Origin: Guyanagaster necrorhizus
Taxonomy: Eukaryota > Basidiomycota > Agaricomycetes > Agaricales > Physalacriaceae
Reading direction: 5' to 3'
DNA: 64,000 bases
Assembly (NCBI RefSeq): GCF_019112545.1
Contig: NW_025064887.1
Location: forward strand, 561,257-625,256
Position 1 is the stretch's first letter; every line of letters begins with the position of its first letter. Shown piece after piece: positions 1 through 12,604 of this stretch. The notes beneath the pieces are model-generated. The model ran no database searches and was not told the DNA's origin. It saw only the letters and a list, made by a program, of their open reading frames with translations. The translations under genes and the position numbers were made by a program.

Positions 1-178
1 TTTGAAGGATGGTGCAGATCTGTTGGAATGCCTGATAGTGTCTGATTATCCAAGTGGTTACTGATTGTCATCCACAGCAAAGGGTGATGATGGCTAAAAG
101 CCCTAGTAGTGTTTCAATGATAGAAGCTATCAGTTCAAAGAAGTTGTGATTAAGGTTGGCAGTAGTGGTTGGTGGCAT
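1..178 (-). pseudogene. Gag N-terminus of gypsy A (partial)
   Basis: Translation from the ATG at 178-176 gives MPPTTTANLNHNFFELIAS, followed by a strongly hydrophobic stretch (SIIETLLGLLAIITLC) and then an aromatic and basic segment with RHYQAFQ. This is the same N-terminus seen in six other gypsy copies of the window, where a predicted membrane helix lies about 15 to 40 residues from the start. A TGA interrupts the frame just after the helix, most likely a former CGA. The rest of the gene is off the window. The role is structural Gag by position. A function for the helix is inference. Confidence 0.75.
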
Positions 179-219
179 TCAGTTTCTCAGCACAATTAGG
201 CTTGAGAAAGGAAAGGTGA

Positions 220-233
220 AGCTTTGAGCTAAT
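220..233 (-). promoter_or_regulatory. Self-complementary primer-binding site of gypsy A
   Basis: Directly inside the LTR the minus strand reads ATTAGCTCAAAGCT. Thirteen of these bases are the exact complement of the LTR segment whose plus-strand copy lies at 395-407. No tRNA 3' end complement (TGG...) is seen. This matches the self-priming arrangement known for Tf1/sushi elements. Confidence 0.65.
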
Positions 234-699
234 TGTTAGGCTCAAGCCATATGTGATTAACTAGCATATGATAAACTAGCATGGCTTTGTGTTTAAGCCT
301 TTCATTAGAGTTCACTTGTGTGTACCAGTGTTGATTCCCTATGCTTCAAGGCTTTGTGTGACTAGCTTGAGAGTAGAATGAGATAGAATAAACTTTAGCT
401 CAAAGCTGGAGTTTTCCAGCAAGAGTGAGCCTCTTAAATACTATACAAGTTCTGTGCTAAATATATTGTTACTAATTGTATGTTGTCGAGTCCTTTGTGC
501 TCATTGTCCTTGAGCATTGTTACCATACATAAAAGAATGATTGTGCATCATCAGGCAATGCTGCTGTGTCAAAAGATAATGACTGACTTGGCCATTGTGA
601 TGACCAAGTCTTATCTCACAGTCTTAAGCACCTGTGTTTAGCACTCTGATTAAGCATAAATAGGAGTTAATCAGGAAAGAAAATAGAAAAATTGTAACA
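234..699 (-). repeat. 5' LTR of gypsy A (466 bp)
   Basis: TG...CA termini are visible as TGTTAGG at the left and TAACA at the right. On the minus strand the LTR holds a TATA-like TATTTAAG motif and then AGCTTTGAGCTAA (complement at 395-407), the predicted transcript start. The sequence is largely CpG-free. CACGTG sites of the young family copies appear here as CATATG. Confidence 0.85.
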
Positions 700-3694
700 G
701 TCTAGCAGTCTGTAATCTATTACTTGTGTTCTTGGCTGAGTTAGTAGAATCGCTCACTGCTTGGCCTTATCTTTTACCTCCTCAGCCTTATCATTCTGGC
801 CAAGATCTTGCTTCTCCTTTATTAATTCAGCAATTTGTGCCCAGATGTCTTTCTGGGTGCACTTGTTCCTCTTCTGTAGACAGTTTCATGCTATATGGCT
901 CTTTTGGCTACAATTGAAGCATTTCCTCTCCTTCTTGAGGTGATCCACATTCATTGGCTTATCCATTCCAGTACATATTATGCCTGTATTAGTTTGCTTT
1001 TTGCCATATTGAGAAGTTGGGGTTGAGCCACTAGACCTAGAGAATATGGTCAGATAGGAGGTGGAGGACTTTGAGCCCTGTCCCTGGTTCCTGTGTCTAT
1101 CCTATAACAGGATAGATGACTCTGCCTTCTGCTGCTATTGTTCTCACCACATAATAATGATTCTAGTCTTCCACTCATCATAGCTGACCAGAATGCTATG
1201 TCTGAGGTCCGAGATGGTCCTGAGATAAGAGGGCGGTAATCTCCTCTTTATATATTTGACTATTCATTCCATGTTGGTCATGTCTTCTTGTACTCTGATA
1301 AGTTTACTGAGTCATTCCAGCTTGTCGAAGTAGTTGGAGGCCACTTTGTCACCTATCTTATAGTCCTTCATCTTCTGTTTATAGACTTCCTGGATGGCTG
1401 GATCTGTGAATTTATCATAGATCATTTGTTTGAATACTGGCTATGAGGGGTATTGATGGTATTGCCATGTGGTTGACCAGAACATGGAGGCCAGAAGGAT
1501 TCACCATGTTTTTGCCTTGTCTTCCAAGTAGGTTGAGGCATATGTCACCTTGTATATGTTGAGTAAAAAGTATGAGATAAATACCTAGAAGTATTGATCA
1601 CAGTCTATAAAGAATTGATCAATATTGTCAGATACCCTCTTGAAGGGGAGAGGGTCATATACAAGAATCAGTTTGATGTTCAAAATTTGTACTTTGGGAT
1701 TGAGAGAGGGTGTCAGATTTAGGAGTCTGCCCTCTGATGAGTCTGACCACCCTGATGGCAGGCTGAAAAATGAATGAAGAGATCTATCATCAGCAATAGG
1801 ACTTCCTGATGAGGAAGATTCCTTTTGCACAATACATCTGTTCTGAATGATCCAACCTTAGACTATAGCTATAAGATCATTCTCTTCAGGAGCCTCTGGT
1901 GCCACAGAGATTGCTCCACTGTCTTTGGCTTTGTCAAATGGTGGTTGTCTGGCAAATGGTTGTGGCATTGGCATCCTCTATGGGTTCAGATAGTGGCTAT
2001 TCAGCTGTGGTCGATAATAGCTCAGCTGAGATGCCATACTGCAGACAGCTAACATGGCAAATGAGTATCTTGATAATGCTGTTCAGATTGACAGCATTAT
2101 GTATGCTGATTTGAATGGCATCACACTTGGCATCCATGGCTTGGGTGCCATTCTTCTGTCATACTTTGACTTGTATGGTGGTAGCAGTCCCATCTGATAA
2201 TATAAATATCTTTGATTAAAGTTAAAAATAGCCTGCTCAATGGCTGCATATTGCAAAATCTCCTCCTGCTCAAGTGAATCAGCAGAGATATATCTTTGTC
2301 CTAAGGATGATCTTAACCAGAGATCATCCTTCCATAATTTGGCTATCTGCTTCTGATACAGCTAAATGAAATCTTCTTCATATGCCTTACACACCTTCTG
2401 TCATAGTTCCTCCTCTGTTGAATGTTCAAACATCTTCCTACATTTAAGAAGGGTGCTCCTGACCTCCCTGTCAGAGACCTCCTTCTCGGCCTCATCATTC
2501 ATATTGGTCACTTTCTCTTCCTCAAGGAAGGAAATTGTTGTGCAGGTTGAAGACCTCCAGAGCAGCTATGCTGGGGCTGCATACTGGTTCCAGCATCATT
2601 GGGTCTGGGTTGAGGAGTAGGCTCTCACTTGGGCTGCTCCTCCTTGACTCCTTCTCCTGCTGTTACTGCCACCATTGCTCTGCAATACTGGTGGAAGTTT
2701 TGATAGAATCTTGGCTGAAGAAAGAGAGCAGCAAAGTTTTCATTGAGGAACTGCTATATGTCACCCATGGAGTCGATGTGCTCTTCATCCCCTCTGACTG
2801 TCTCTCAGTCTGATGATATTCCATCTCTCCAGATGAGGATATCATCAGTCTCTGCAATAATGTCAGTCCTGTATGATAACAGGCAGTTATCATTGAGATC
2901 TGTTGTCTCCTTAGAGTGGAAGTCATTTGTATAGATGACTTCTGTGACTGGTCTTGTCCAGGAGTTGGGCTCAGTGGTGGGAGTGGCAGGTTCCCAGAAT
3001 GGAGAGTTAGGAATGCTGTTAGTGGTTATACCAACAAGCATATCAGCAAGTTGGAAACTTCTAGAGCTCCTCCTCCTGTCTCATGCTTGGAGGTACCATC
3101 TGAAGAGGGCATTCTTCTGAGTGGCCTGGTGCCTGATATGTGCCTGCTCCTCGACATACTCAGCAAGAGATTGGAGAGATTAAATATCATCCTCTGAAAT
3201 GACTGAGGTGATATCTGGGATTAGTTGTACTGGTTGTGATATCTCTGGATAGCATTCTGGTGGGCTTGCCATTCAGCCTCCTTCACTCTGTTCTAGTCAG
3301 CTAGCTTCTCTGGCTGTGGCTTGCCAGTACTAGAGCTCATTTCTGTTGTTGTCATCAAAGAATGGGTTAGGACTACTGACTCTAGTTCCTTCTCGGCCCA
3401 AACTTCTGCTTCATGCCAATATAGCACATTGGGATTCTGGGCCTGCAGTATTTCTGGTGCTTGAAGCCATCTGAATGGCATCAAGAGAGTCTCTAGCATA
3501 GCATCCAATGTCAGGCTCAGAGATAGTAGTCACTGTCCTTGTTGCAAAGATGTCATGCTCAGAGGATGGGATGAGAGTGTTGAGTCAAGGTCATCGAAAC
3601 CCTGTAGCCCAAGGGTTTGCAGTGTCTCAGACAACTGCTGATAGAGGTTGTGGAGGATAGGTATGTTGCTGCTGCTGCTCCTCTTCTCTAATAT
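700..3694 (-). mobile_element. Gypsy element B, gag segment
   Basis: Minus-strand gypsy internal sequence, from the start of pol at about 700-755 back through most of gag to 3694. There it is cut by the insertion of gypsy C (TSD AATAT at 3690-3694 and 12247-12251). The remaining 5' part of B lies at 12252-13119. The pol part of B would lie left of element A, outside the window. The sequence is CpG-poor with many stops, so it is an old copy. Confidence 0.85.
754..3694 (-). pseudogene. Gag of gypsy B, main part (degenerate)
   Basis: Gag polyprotein remnant read right to left. A Gag core resembling the Retrotrans_gag family lies around 1250-1640. A CCHC knuckle (CFNCSQKSHIA*NC, one stop inside) is at about 880-925. 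The gag stop sits in CAGTGAGCGA at 756-754, where the pol frame begins one base back, as in M, K and H. The upstream Gag frame (about 2805-3041) and the downstream frame (SIKTSTSIAEQW at 2663-2926) differ by +1, a shift shared with M, C, K and H. Stops are frequent in every frame, so no protein is expected. The N-terminus is at 12252-12549. Confidence 0.75.
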
Positions 3695-4212
3695 TGTTGT
3701 GATTTTTCCTATTTTCTTTTCTTTTTTTCTCAGAAATAACCCCTATCTTTGCTTAATCAGGGTGCTTAGGCTAGCACTTAGGATCACAGAAAAGCTTAGT
3801 CAGCAGCCCAATTGGTCATGGTCTAATCGCACTGCTGTGTGCTGTGAAGGGAAAGACAATGCTCCTTTTATCACAGACTACAGTACAGTAGATAACAGCA
3901 CAACAGCAAGACAACAGCTTTTGTGGAGAGCCTAACAACAGCAGGGGTAACAGCTCTACAAGAGACAATATCTTTGTGAAACACTTATTTATAGCCAGAT
4001 AACAGAACAGTATTTAAGTAGTGCAGTTTTTGCTGTAATAGCTCTAGCTTCAAGCTAAAGTTTATTTTCTATCATTCTATCTCGAGCCACTTGCAAATGC
4101 CTTGATCACACACTGCTGATAGTGCATCAGTGAACTCTAACAGTATAACCTGAAGTGCAAGATTCTGTTAGTTTATCATGTGTTATTAGTCATATGGAGT
4201 TTGAGCTTAACA
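3695..4212 (+). repeat. 5' LTR of gypsy C (518 bp)
   Basis: Begins TGTTGTGATTTTTCC and ends GAGCTTAACA. It contains GTATTTAAGTAG (TATA-like) about 35 bases upstream of AGCTTCAAGCTAA (4046-4058), the predicted transcript start that is complementary to the primer-binding site. It is preceded by the AATAT duplication. Confidence 0.93.
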
Positions 4213-4226
4213 ATTAGCTCGAAGCT
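4213..4226 (+). promoter_or_regulatory. Self-complementary primer-binding site of gypsy C
   Basis: ATTAGCTCGAAGCT lies immediately after the 5' LTR. Its complement matches the LTR segment at 4046-4058 with one mismatch, the expected result of a CpG in the LTR (TCGA) having become TCAA while the PBS kept TCGA. Confidence 0.65.
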
Positions 4227-4268
4227 TCTAGCTTCTCTTTCTCAAGCCCAATTGTGCTGAGAAACCAA

Positions 4269-7200
4269 ATGCCCTCTGTCCTTAACCCTTCCAATTCAAA
4301 CTTTACTCATGAGTTCTTCAAACTCTTAGCTTCTATCATTGGAATCTTGATCGGTCTATTGGTGATTATACAGCTGTGCTATAGATGCTAATCAATCATA
4401 GCTTGGACAATCAGACACTATCATGAATTCTAATGCATTCGAACTATCCTCTAAAATGTCACATCAGATCTCCCCCTCCATGACATTTCTGCCTCTGTCC
4501 AACAGTCCTTCCAACCTGCAGAAGGACCCAGCTCTGAAAATATCCCTGAGAGCTCGACTGAGAAACATCCTAAAAAAAAAGAGGAGCAGCACACATACTC
4601 CTCATGACCTCTGACAGCAGTCGTCTGAGATGCTGAAAACCCTTAGGCTACAGGGTTTCAATGACTTAGACCTGACACCCCCATTCTGTTCTCTCAGCAC
4701 AGTATCCCAGCAATAAGGACAACAACCCCTATCCCTAGCACTGGCATTGGACACCATGCTAGAGACTCCTTGGATGCCCCATGGATGGCTTGAGGGACTG
4801 GAAATTCCAGGGGCCATAGATCCTGACAAACCATGTCAGCATGAAGCAGAAGTACTGACCACAGAGCAGGGGTCGATAATAACCCATACTGGAATGATGA
4901 CAGTAATGAGCACCACTGGTGGCAAGCCACTGCCAACAAGGCTGACCGATTGGAGCATCACACAGTTAGCAGTAATTCTAGCTGAGCAGAGAGTGTATAA
5001 ACAGTATCAGCAGGAACACAGCCAACTGACCCCACTACTATAGTCCTCCCCAGAGAGGACCAAATTTGATGTACCTATAATATTTCTGAGCACAGAGAGG
5101 AGCAGACAAACATTGACAATGAGATCACAAGGGAGAATGCCCTCTTTGAATGCTATCTCCAAGCATGAGCAGCAGAAGAGAGAAGGAGAAATGAGGGGAG
5201 TAGTCACATCAACACTCTCATTGAAACCACCACCCCCAACTCACCCTTCTGAGAACCTGCCATTCCCACCACTGAGCCCAATCTCTGAGCAGACTCTGAC
5301 AAGGATCAGATGCAGCCTGATCTCAACAACAACTGCCTATTATCTTATGGGACCAATACTATTACAGAGACAGATAACATCCTGGTCAGAGGAAATGAGA
5401 TATCAGACAGCAGAGGAACAATCAGGGGAGACAATGAAAGTATCAACCCCACCAGAGACCTCAAGAAGTTTCTCAACAGGAACTTCATGACCTTTTTCCT
5501 CAACCTAAGATTTTATAGGAACTTCTGCTGATATCACAGAGCAATGGCACTAGGAGCAGCAACAAGTGTTGAAGAGCCACCAGAACAGCCCAAGCAGCAG
5601 CCTACTCCTTGACCTGAACCTGATGATGCTAGACCCAGCATGCAGCCCCAGTATGGCCATCTCGGAGGTCTACAACCTGCATGACAGTTCTCTCCTCGAG
5701 GGGGACATAAGCAGCAAGACCACCAGCAGGAACATGGACAAAGAGGAAGAAGAGGATCATGACGAGGTAGTCAAGGGTCCTCCACCTAACTGGATCAGCT
5801 CTTAGAACATACACATGCATGAAGAGAAGCAGAAAGAATTGGCATGGGAGGTGCACCAGAAGGATTTCATGAAATTGTATCAGAATAGTGCAACTACCTT
5901 ATGGATAGACAATATCTGGTTGGTATCACCTATAGGACAAAGATATACTGCTGCTGATTATATCAAGCAGGAGGAAATTTTACAATATGCAGCCACTAAG
6001 CAGGCCATTTTTATTTATAATAAAAGATATCTAGGACATCAAATGCAGGCATTACTGTCATACAGGCCAAAATACAACACTACCCCAAGGCCTTGGATGC
6101 TGAATGTCATGCCATCCAAGCCAGCTAACATGGCACTGACAATCCAAACTATGTCATCAAGATATTCATTTGTCACCTCTGCTATCTGCAGCATGGCATC
6201 TCAGCTCACTCAGAGCCACCCTCCACTGAGCCCTCATTATTCAAACCTATGGAGATTGCTGATCTAGCAACCATTTGCTGGACAACCACCACCAGATAAA
6301 GCTGAAGGCAGTAATAGACCCAAGGAGCCCATGCCAACAGAAGACAACCCTGTCACACTCACCCAAGGCTGGACCATCAAGAATGGTCAGATTGTACAGA
6401 AGACAGTTCTCCCACTGGAAAGTCCCATTGCTGATGATGATTCTCTCCATTCCTTTCCAGGGCCTCTAAGCAGATGGTCAGGACCACCTGCTGGCAGGTG
6501 GCCAAACCTGATGCCTGCCCTTGACATGGAAGCTCAAATCCTTAACATCAAACCCATCCTCATATCTGAGCCCTGACTCTTTTGGAGGGCCTCTGATATA
6601 TCAATCAATTCTTAGTCAATTGTGACCAATACTTTCAAGTATTCACATCATACTTTCTTGCTGACATGTACAAGATGATGTTTGTGGCAACCCACATGGC
6701 TGATAAAGCAAAGACCTGGTGGATCCTGATTTCTTCAATGTTTTGGTCTACCACAAGGACCCATCACTGATATCCCTCATGATCAGTGTTCAAGCAAATG
6801 ATTGTTGACAAATTTACAGACTCTGCCATCCAAGAAGTCCACAAACAAAAGATGAAGGACTTCTAAATAGTCAGCAAACTCGCTACTAATTACTTTGATG
6901 AATTGGAGCAACTCAGCAAACTCACTGGAGTCTGGGACGATGTTGCTGATTCTGGATGAATAGTTGAGTACATGAAGATGAGAGTCCCAGCCTCCTATCT
7001 TATCATCATTTCTGACATCGGACAAGGAATTCCCATCAAATATGATGAATGAAAGGTCCGAATTATCACTATGTACAAAGAATGACAATGACAGAAGATG
7101 AAATCAGCAACCCTATCATGGAGGGCATATAGAAACCAGGAACAAGGCCTGAAGCCTTCTGTTTCTACTATGACCTCATCCACCAAGCCTGGGGGCTCAA

Positions 7201-7466
7201 CCCCAACTTCTTTCAGTGAGAAGCAAACCAGTATGAGCATGACATTTACTGGAACAGATCAGCCAATAGATGTGGATTGTCTCAAGAAAGAGGGAAAATG
7301 TTTCAATTGTGGCCAGAAAGGCTACATAGCATGAAACTGTCTCCAGAAGAAGAATAAACACATGTGGGAAGAAATTAAGATGCAAATCGCAGAGTTAATG
7401 AAGGAGGACCAAGATCTTGGGTCTGAAGCCAAGCCCAAGGAGGTAAAAGATGAGACCGAGCAGTAA
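4269..7466 (+). pseudogene. Gag of gypsy C (degenerate)
   Basis: The likely start is the ATG at 4269 (MPSVLNPSNSNF), followed by a hydrophobic helix (FFKLLASIIGILIGLLVIIQ) near residues 15-40. A proline- and serine-rich middle follows, then a Gag core at about 6585-7080 and a CCHC knuckle (CFNCGQKGYIA*NC) at about 7300-7341 with one stop. Gag ends at TAA 7464-7466 in CAGTAAGCAATTC, the counterpart of CAGTGAGC in M, K and H. The frame of the N-terminal part (5310-5531) and the next part (5566-5805) differ by +1. Many stops are present, so no full product is possible. Confidence 0.8.
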
Positions 7467-10400
7467 GCAATTCTACTGACTCAGCTAAATTATTAACAAG
7501 TGAACTGTCATCTACAGCTGTAGACCAGACTGACATTACTTCTGTAGCTATATCACCTATGTCTAAATTATGCATGCATTCAAATATATCCAACAATACC
7601 ACTTCTGCAACAGAATCATCTAAAGAATCGAAACAGGATATTCAACTGCTGATGTATGGCTGAACAAGGATAGAGAGTCCTAAAACTGGTAAGTCCTTAC
7701 TAAAAGTTCACTAAACTAATACTTTAAAAGATACTCAATCACTAATGGGCTGAACAGGAGTAGAGGATCCTATTGGTTGGCTAAAACTATTTGATACCAA
7801 ATGGACTTGGTGGGCTATCAAAGATGCCAGGAACAAAGAAGCAATGAAGGCTGTACTTAAGAATTGAGTACACAAGATCCAAGCTGAGGAAGTGATCAAC
7901 AATATGATCACTGGAATATAAGCTGCCAAAAGATGTTGAGCCTTAGAATGGCTCAATGAGCTACATGGATCACAAAAATTTATCTGATGATCCAAATCTC
8001 CAGGACAAGACTTACTAGCCAAAGCCCAGATTGAAACATTAACATCTTGATCTATCTATGCAGTCATGGCCCTGATTGACAGTGGCTGCATGGAGAGTTC
8101 AATTAATCAAGCTTTCATCGAGAAGTATGAACTTCCCACTCAAGCTATGGCAGTACTGATTCCAGTCTATAATGCAGATGGGACAAAGAACCAAGCTGGA
8201 TCAATCACCGAATATGTTGAGCTTAGGCTCACTATTGGCAATCATTCAGAACAAATCGACTTGGCAGTAACTGACTTAGAGACCAAAGAAATATTCTTTG
8301 GCTTTGATTGGCTGATTCGACACAATCTGCTAATTAATTGGAAAACTGGGTGCATCATTTTTGCTTGATGCCATTGTCAGAAGGTTCCATTTGAACTACC
8401 AGATGAAGACTCTGAAGACTAGTGGGATAAAGAAATGAAAGACAGTAAAACAATTCTTGCTATCAATTTCCAAAAGGCCATTAACATTCAGACAATACAC
8501 CATGCTAATGACCTAGCAGCAAAGGCCAATGCTGAGAAGGAGAAGAAGATGTTTAAAGAACTGATATCTGAGTGGGCATGGGACTATCGAGACTTATTCA
8601 GAAAGAAAAGTTTTGATGAATTACCCAAACTAAAATCTTGGGACCACACCATTGAACTGATCCTCAATGCAAATGCCAACCTAGATTGCAAGTGTTATTC
8701 ACTTAGCAACAATGAACAACAGGAGTTAGATAAGTTTCTTAAGGAAAGCTTATCCAGTGGAAGGATTTGATTATCAAAATCACCAATAGCATTGCCCTTC
8801 TTCTTTGTCAAAAAGAAGGATGGAAAGCTCTGACCAGTGCAGGATTATTGGAAGCTCAATGAGATGACAATCAAAAATCATTACCTACTCCCTTTAATTT
8901 CAGAGTTAATGGACAAACTCTGGAGCACCAGATATTACACCAAACTAGATGTTCAGTGGAGATATAATAATGTATGCATCAAAGAAGATGATGAGTGGAA
9001 GACTGCCTTTTGAACAAACTGAGGTTTGTTTAAACTGACAGTTATGTTCTTTGGACTTACAAACTTGCCCACCACATTCCAGTGGATGATGAATGATATC
9101 TTTAAAGATCTCATTGCCACTGGGAAGGTCACAATTTACTTGGACAATATTCTGATTATGTCTAAGACCAAGAAGGAGCACTGAAGGCTAGTATGATAAA
9201 TACTAGCTTTAATAAGAAAACATCAACTTTTCCTCAAAACCGAGAAATGCGAATTTGAGGTATTAGAAACTGAATACCTCAGAGTCATTATTAGCAAAGA
9301 AAGCATCAGAATAGATCCCATCAAGATTACTGAAGTAACTGAGTGGCCAGAACCAACCAAGAAGAAGGAACTACAATCATTTTTAGGGTTCATCAACTTC
9401 TACTAATGGTTCATTCGAGACTACAGCAAAATAGTTCAACCTATGACACAATTAACCAGAAACTCCCCATGAACTTGGGAAATTTCACAACAAGCAGTGT
9501 TTAACAACCTCAAACACTGCCTAGCCAAAGATGTCATCCTAGCCATACTGAGTCAGGATGAGAAATTTAAAGTGAAAGCTGACTCCAGTGAAGATACAAT
9601 TGGAGCAGTGCTCTCATAAGAACAGGATGGCAAATGGCAACCAGTCACCTTTATGTCAAAGGCACTCACCATGACTGAGCACAACTATGAAATCTATGAC
9701 AAGGAACTTCTTGCCATAATGTTGGCACTTACTGAATGGCAGCATTATCTTATTAGAGCAGTTCAGACTTTTGAAATTTAGACAGATCATCAGAACCTGT
9801 GATATTTCTGACACCCCCAAAAACTTAATCACTGACAAGCCTGATGGGTCATGGAACTGTCACAGTATGAATATACATTACACCACAAGCTGGGTGCAAC
9901 TAATAAGAAGGCCAATTTCCTTAGCCAAAGAGCTGACCATGACTAGGGAGGGGACGACAATAAAGAAGTTGTACTCCTACAGCCAGAACACTTTCATGCA
10001 ATGATCATGCCAATGGAAGAGGAGATGCATAAACATATCAAAAGTGCCACTAGGGACCCCCACAAGTGGGATCAATGAATTGCTCCATCATTCAATCATA
10101 AATAGAGGCTAAAGAAAGAAGGAGGATTGATCAGATATGACAAGTGAATCTATATCCTAAGGGACCTGAGTCTCTGTGGTGATATCATTGCCACCTATCA
10201 TGATCATGCACTGGCAGGACATTCTGGAATCACCAAGACAAAAGAATTAGTCTTGAGAGAGTATTAGTGGCCTAAGATAGACTATGATATCATCCAATAT
10301 GTCAAAGCATGTGAGGTTTGCCAATGAGGCAAAACTTCAACATAGCCCAGAGCAGCTCCACTCCACCTGAATGAGATCTCTTCATTGCCATGGACTCACA

Positions 10401-11650
10401 TCTTGGTAGATATGATAACCAGACTTTCCAAGAGTGATAGCTATGATACAATCATTGTTATAGTTGATCACTTCTCAAAAGTGATCATCCTGATCACCTG
10501 TTCAACAGAATTAACATTGGAGGGATGAGCTAAAGTCCTACAAGATGAGGTATATGCAAAATATGGCATGCCTCAAGTAGTGATTTCAGACAGAGGCCCA
10601 CAATTCATATCCAAATTCTTGGATGACCTATACCAACTTCTCAATATTAAACAAAATGCATCAACAGCATATCACTCACAGATGGATGGTCAGACAGAAT
10701 GGGCCAACCAGAAAATTGAAAAGTATCTTTGACTTTTCATTAACTACCAGCAAGATGATTGGATGGAATAGCTTGCACTAGCTGCTTTCCAACATAACAA
10801 CAGGATTCACTCAGCAACTGGCAAAACACCTTTCTTTGTCAACTATGGACAAAACCCATCAGTTGCACAAAATGAATGGATACACACAATGACCCCAGCA
10901 TCATCAGATTTTGCAAGCACAATGGCAAAAATCCATGAAGAAACAAAGGTAGCACTTGAAAAGGCAGCAACAGCTATGAAAAAACAGTATGATAAACACT
11001 GAAGGGATGCCCATAAATATACAATCAATGACAAGGTTTGGCTTGATACAATAAACCTATATCTTCTGTGCCTCAAACAAAAACTGGCAGACAAGTGAAC
11101 AGGACCATTCAAAGTCATCACCAAGATTGGCAGCTCTGCATACAAATTGAAATTACTAGTGATATGGAAAATTCATAATGTTTTCAACAAGACACTATTA
11201 ACACTATACATCATGCCCATCTTTCCAAACCAGGAATGACCACACCCACCACTACTAGAATTAATCGACAATGAAGAACACTATGAAATCAACAAGATGC
11301 TAAACCACAAAACACAAAAGGTTAAAGCATGAGGTGGAGGCATAAAAACAACCATTGACTACTTGGTCAGCTGGAAAGGCTATGGGCTAGAATCAAACCA
11401 ATGGGTCAATGAAAAATACATGAATATGGAGAAGATAATACATGACTATGAACAATGAATCAACAGAGTGGATGCAGAGAGGGTCATGTTCAACATTATC
11501 TCTGAAGAAATATATCGATCTGTCACCAGCAGAAGACATGTAGCGAAGGGCAAGGTCCATGACAGGGAGAGTGAAGATGCTGATGCTGTGATAGACAAGC
11601 CAGAAATAGTGCAGCAGACAGGACTAGAGCATCTGCCATCTGCGGGGTGA
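7463..11650 (+). pseudogene. Pol of gypsy C with chromodomain and extra C-terminal tail (degenerate)
   Basis: Domains in order: protease 8066-8368 with LIDSGCMESSI (aspartic DSG kept); reverse transcriptase about 8550-9420, where the YLDD active site has become YLDN; RNase H about 9560-9930; zinc-finger and integrase core about 10180-10760 (VDHFSK, ISDRG, NQ.IEKYL); chromodomain about 11270-11455 (IDYLVSWKGYG). A TGA at 11456-11458 ends the part matching other elements. The same frame then continues for 60 or more codons to 11650, a tail not seen in M, J or K. Stops and CpG loss throughout mark it as dead. Confidence 0.88.
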
Positions 11651-11714
11651 CAGTCCTACATCACAAATGGACCAGGAGACTTATCTCTAAATTAACCATC
11701 AGGATGATAGTCTT

Positions 11715-11727
11715 AAAGAGGGGGTAA
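11715..11727 (+). promoter_or_regulatory. Polypurine tract of gypsy C
   Basis: AAAGAGGGGGTAA immediately precedes the 3' LTR. It occupies the place of the plus-strand primer, where other elements here carry AAGAAGGGAGTAA or a close variant. Confidence 0.6.
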
Positions 11728-12246
11728 TATTATGATTTTTCTTATTTTCTTTTTTTTTTTCCTTAGAAATGACCTCTATCTTTGCTTAGTCAGGGCACTT
11801 AGGCCAGTGCTTAGGATCATGGGAAGGCTTAGTCAGCAGCCCAATTGATCATGGTCTAATCACACTGCTGTGCACTGTGAAAGGAAAGACAATACTCCTT
11901 TTGTCACAGACTATAGCACAGCAGACAACAGCACAACAGCAAGACAACAGCTTTTGTGGAGAGCCTAGCAACAGCAGGGGTAACAGCTCTATGAGAGACA
12001 ATATCTTTTGTGAAACACTTATTTATAGCCAGATAACAGAACAGTATTTAAGTAGTGCAGTTTTTGCTGTAGTAGCTTCAGCTTTGAGCTAAAGTTTATT
12101 CTCTACCATTCTATCTCAAGCCACTTGCAAATACCTTGATCACACACTGCTAATAGCACATCAGTGAACTCTAACAGTATAATCTGAAGTGTGAGGTTTT
12201 GTTAGTTTATCATATGTTATCAGTCATGTGAAGTTTGGGCTTAACA
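11728..12246 (+). repeat. 3' LTR of gypsy C (519 bp)
   Basis: Matches the 5' LTR over its whole length with a first dinucleotide TA in place of TG. Ends GGGCTTAACA, followed by the AATAT duplication at 12247-12251. It carries the same TATA-like motif and GCTTTGAGCTAAAG transcript-start segment. Confidence 0.93.
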
Positions 12247-12251
12247 AATAT

Positions 12252-12549
12252 GCCCTTCAGTCAGGCTTCTAGGGACAATTTTGGGGCTGTTTTCTTCTGT
12301 AGGGTGGAAGGATTGTTGAACAGAGGCAGAGATGTCATGAAGGGAGAGATCTGGCATGACATTACATAGGACTGTGCAAATGCATTGAAACTCTTGATAG
12401 TGATGAATTGCCCAGATAATAATTGATTGGCATCCACAGCACAGCTGTATGATCACCAATAAGCCTATCAATGTTCCAATCAAGGAAGCAAGGAGTTTGA
12501 AGAACTCATAGGTGAAGTTTGGATCAGAAGGGTTAAGTGCAGGAGGCAT
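12252..12549 (-). pseudogene. Gag N-terminus of gypsy B
   Basis: Open from the ATG at 12549-12547: MPPALNPSDPNFTYEFFKL, then a hydrophobic helix (LLASLIGTLIGLLVIIQLCC) at about residues 18-40, then HHYQEFQ and a short acidic and polar stretch. The frame is uninterrupted up to the C insertion, which cuts it. It is the least damaged copy of this N-terminus among the old elements, and the hydrophobic segment is retained despite decay elsewhere. Confidence 0.78.
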
Positions 12550-12590
12550 TCAGTTCCTCAGCACAATTGGGCCTGAGGAAGGGAATGATA

Positions 12591-12604
12591 AGCATTAAGC
12601 TAAT
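12591..12604 (-). promoter_or_regulatory. Covarying primer-binding site of gypsy B
   Basis: The minus strand reads ATTAGCTTAATGCT. It differs from the PBS of other elements (TTAGCTCGAAGCT), yet it is an exact 13-base complement of B's own altered LTR segment (plus-strand copy TTAGCTTAATGCT at 12759-12771). This covariation supports self-priming. Confidence 0.7.

Larger units (their letters stand above)
1..699 (-). mobile_element. Gypsy element A, 5' end only (continues off the left edge)
   Basis: This is the 5' end of a minus-strand Ty3/gypsy chromovirus. A complete LTR (234-699) is followed leftward by a primer-binding segment and the N-terminus of Gag, and then the window ends. The LTR begins TGTTAGGCTC and ends GTAACA, the same family as element M. 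It interrupts gypsy element B, whose gag/pol junction region resumes at 700. The flanking five bases at 700-704 are GTCTA, but the partner duplication is off the window, so the insertion cannot be verified by TSD. Confidence 0.85.
3695..12246 (+). mobile_element. Gypsy element C, full length, degenerate (8552 bp)
   Basis: Complete plus-strand chromovirus with LTRs of 518 bp (3695-4212) and 519 bp (11728-12246) and a perfect AATAT target duplication (3690-3694 and 12247-12251). It is inserted in the 5' part of gag of gypsy B. Internal order is primer-binding site, gag, protease, RT, RNase H, integrase, chromodomain, extra C-terminal tail, polypurine tract. It is about 450 bp longer than the other gypsy elements, partly because of the tail. 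CpG is depleted and stops are numerous, so it is dead. Confidence 0.95.
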
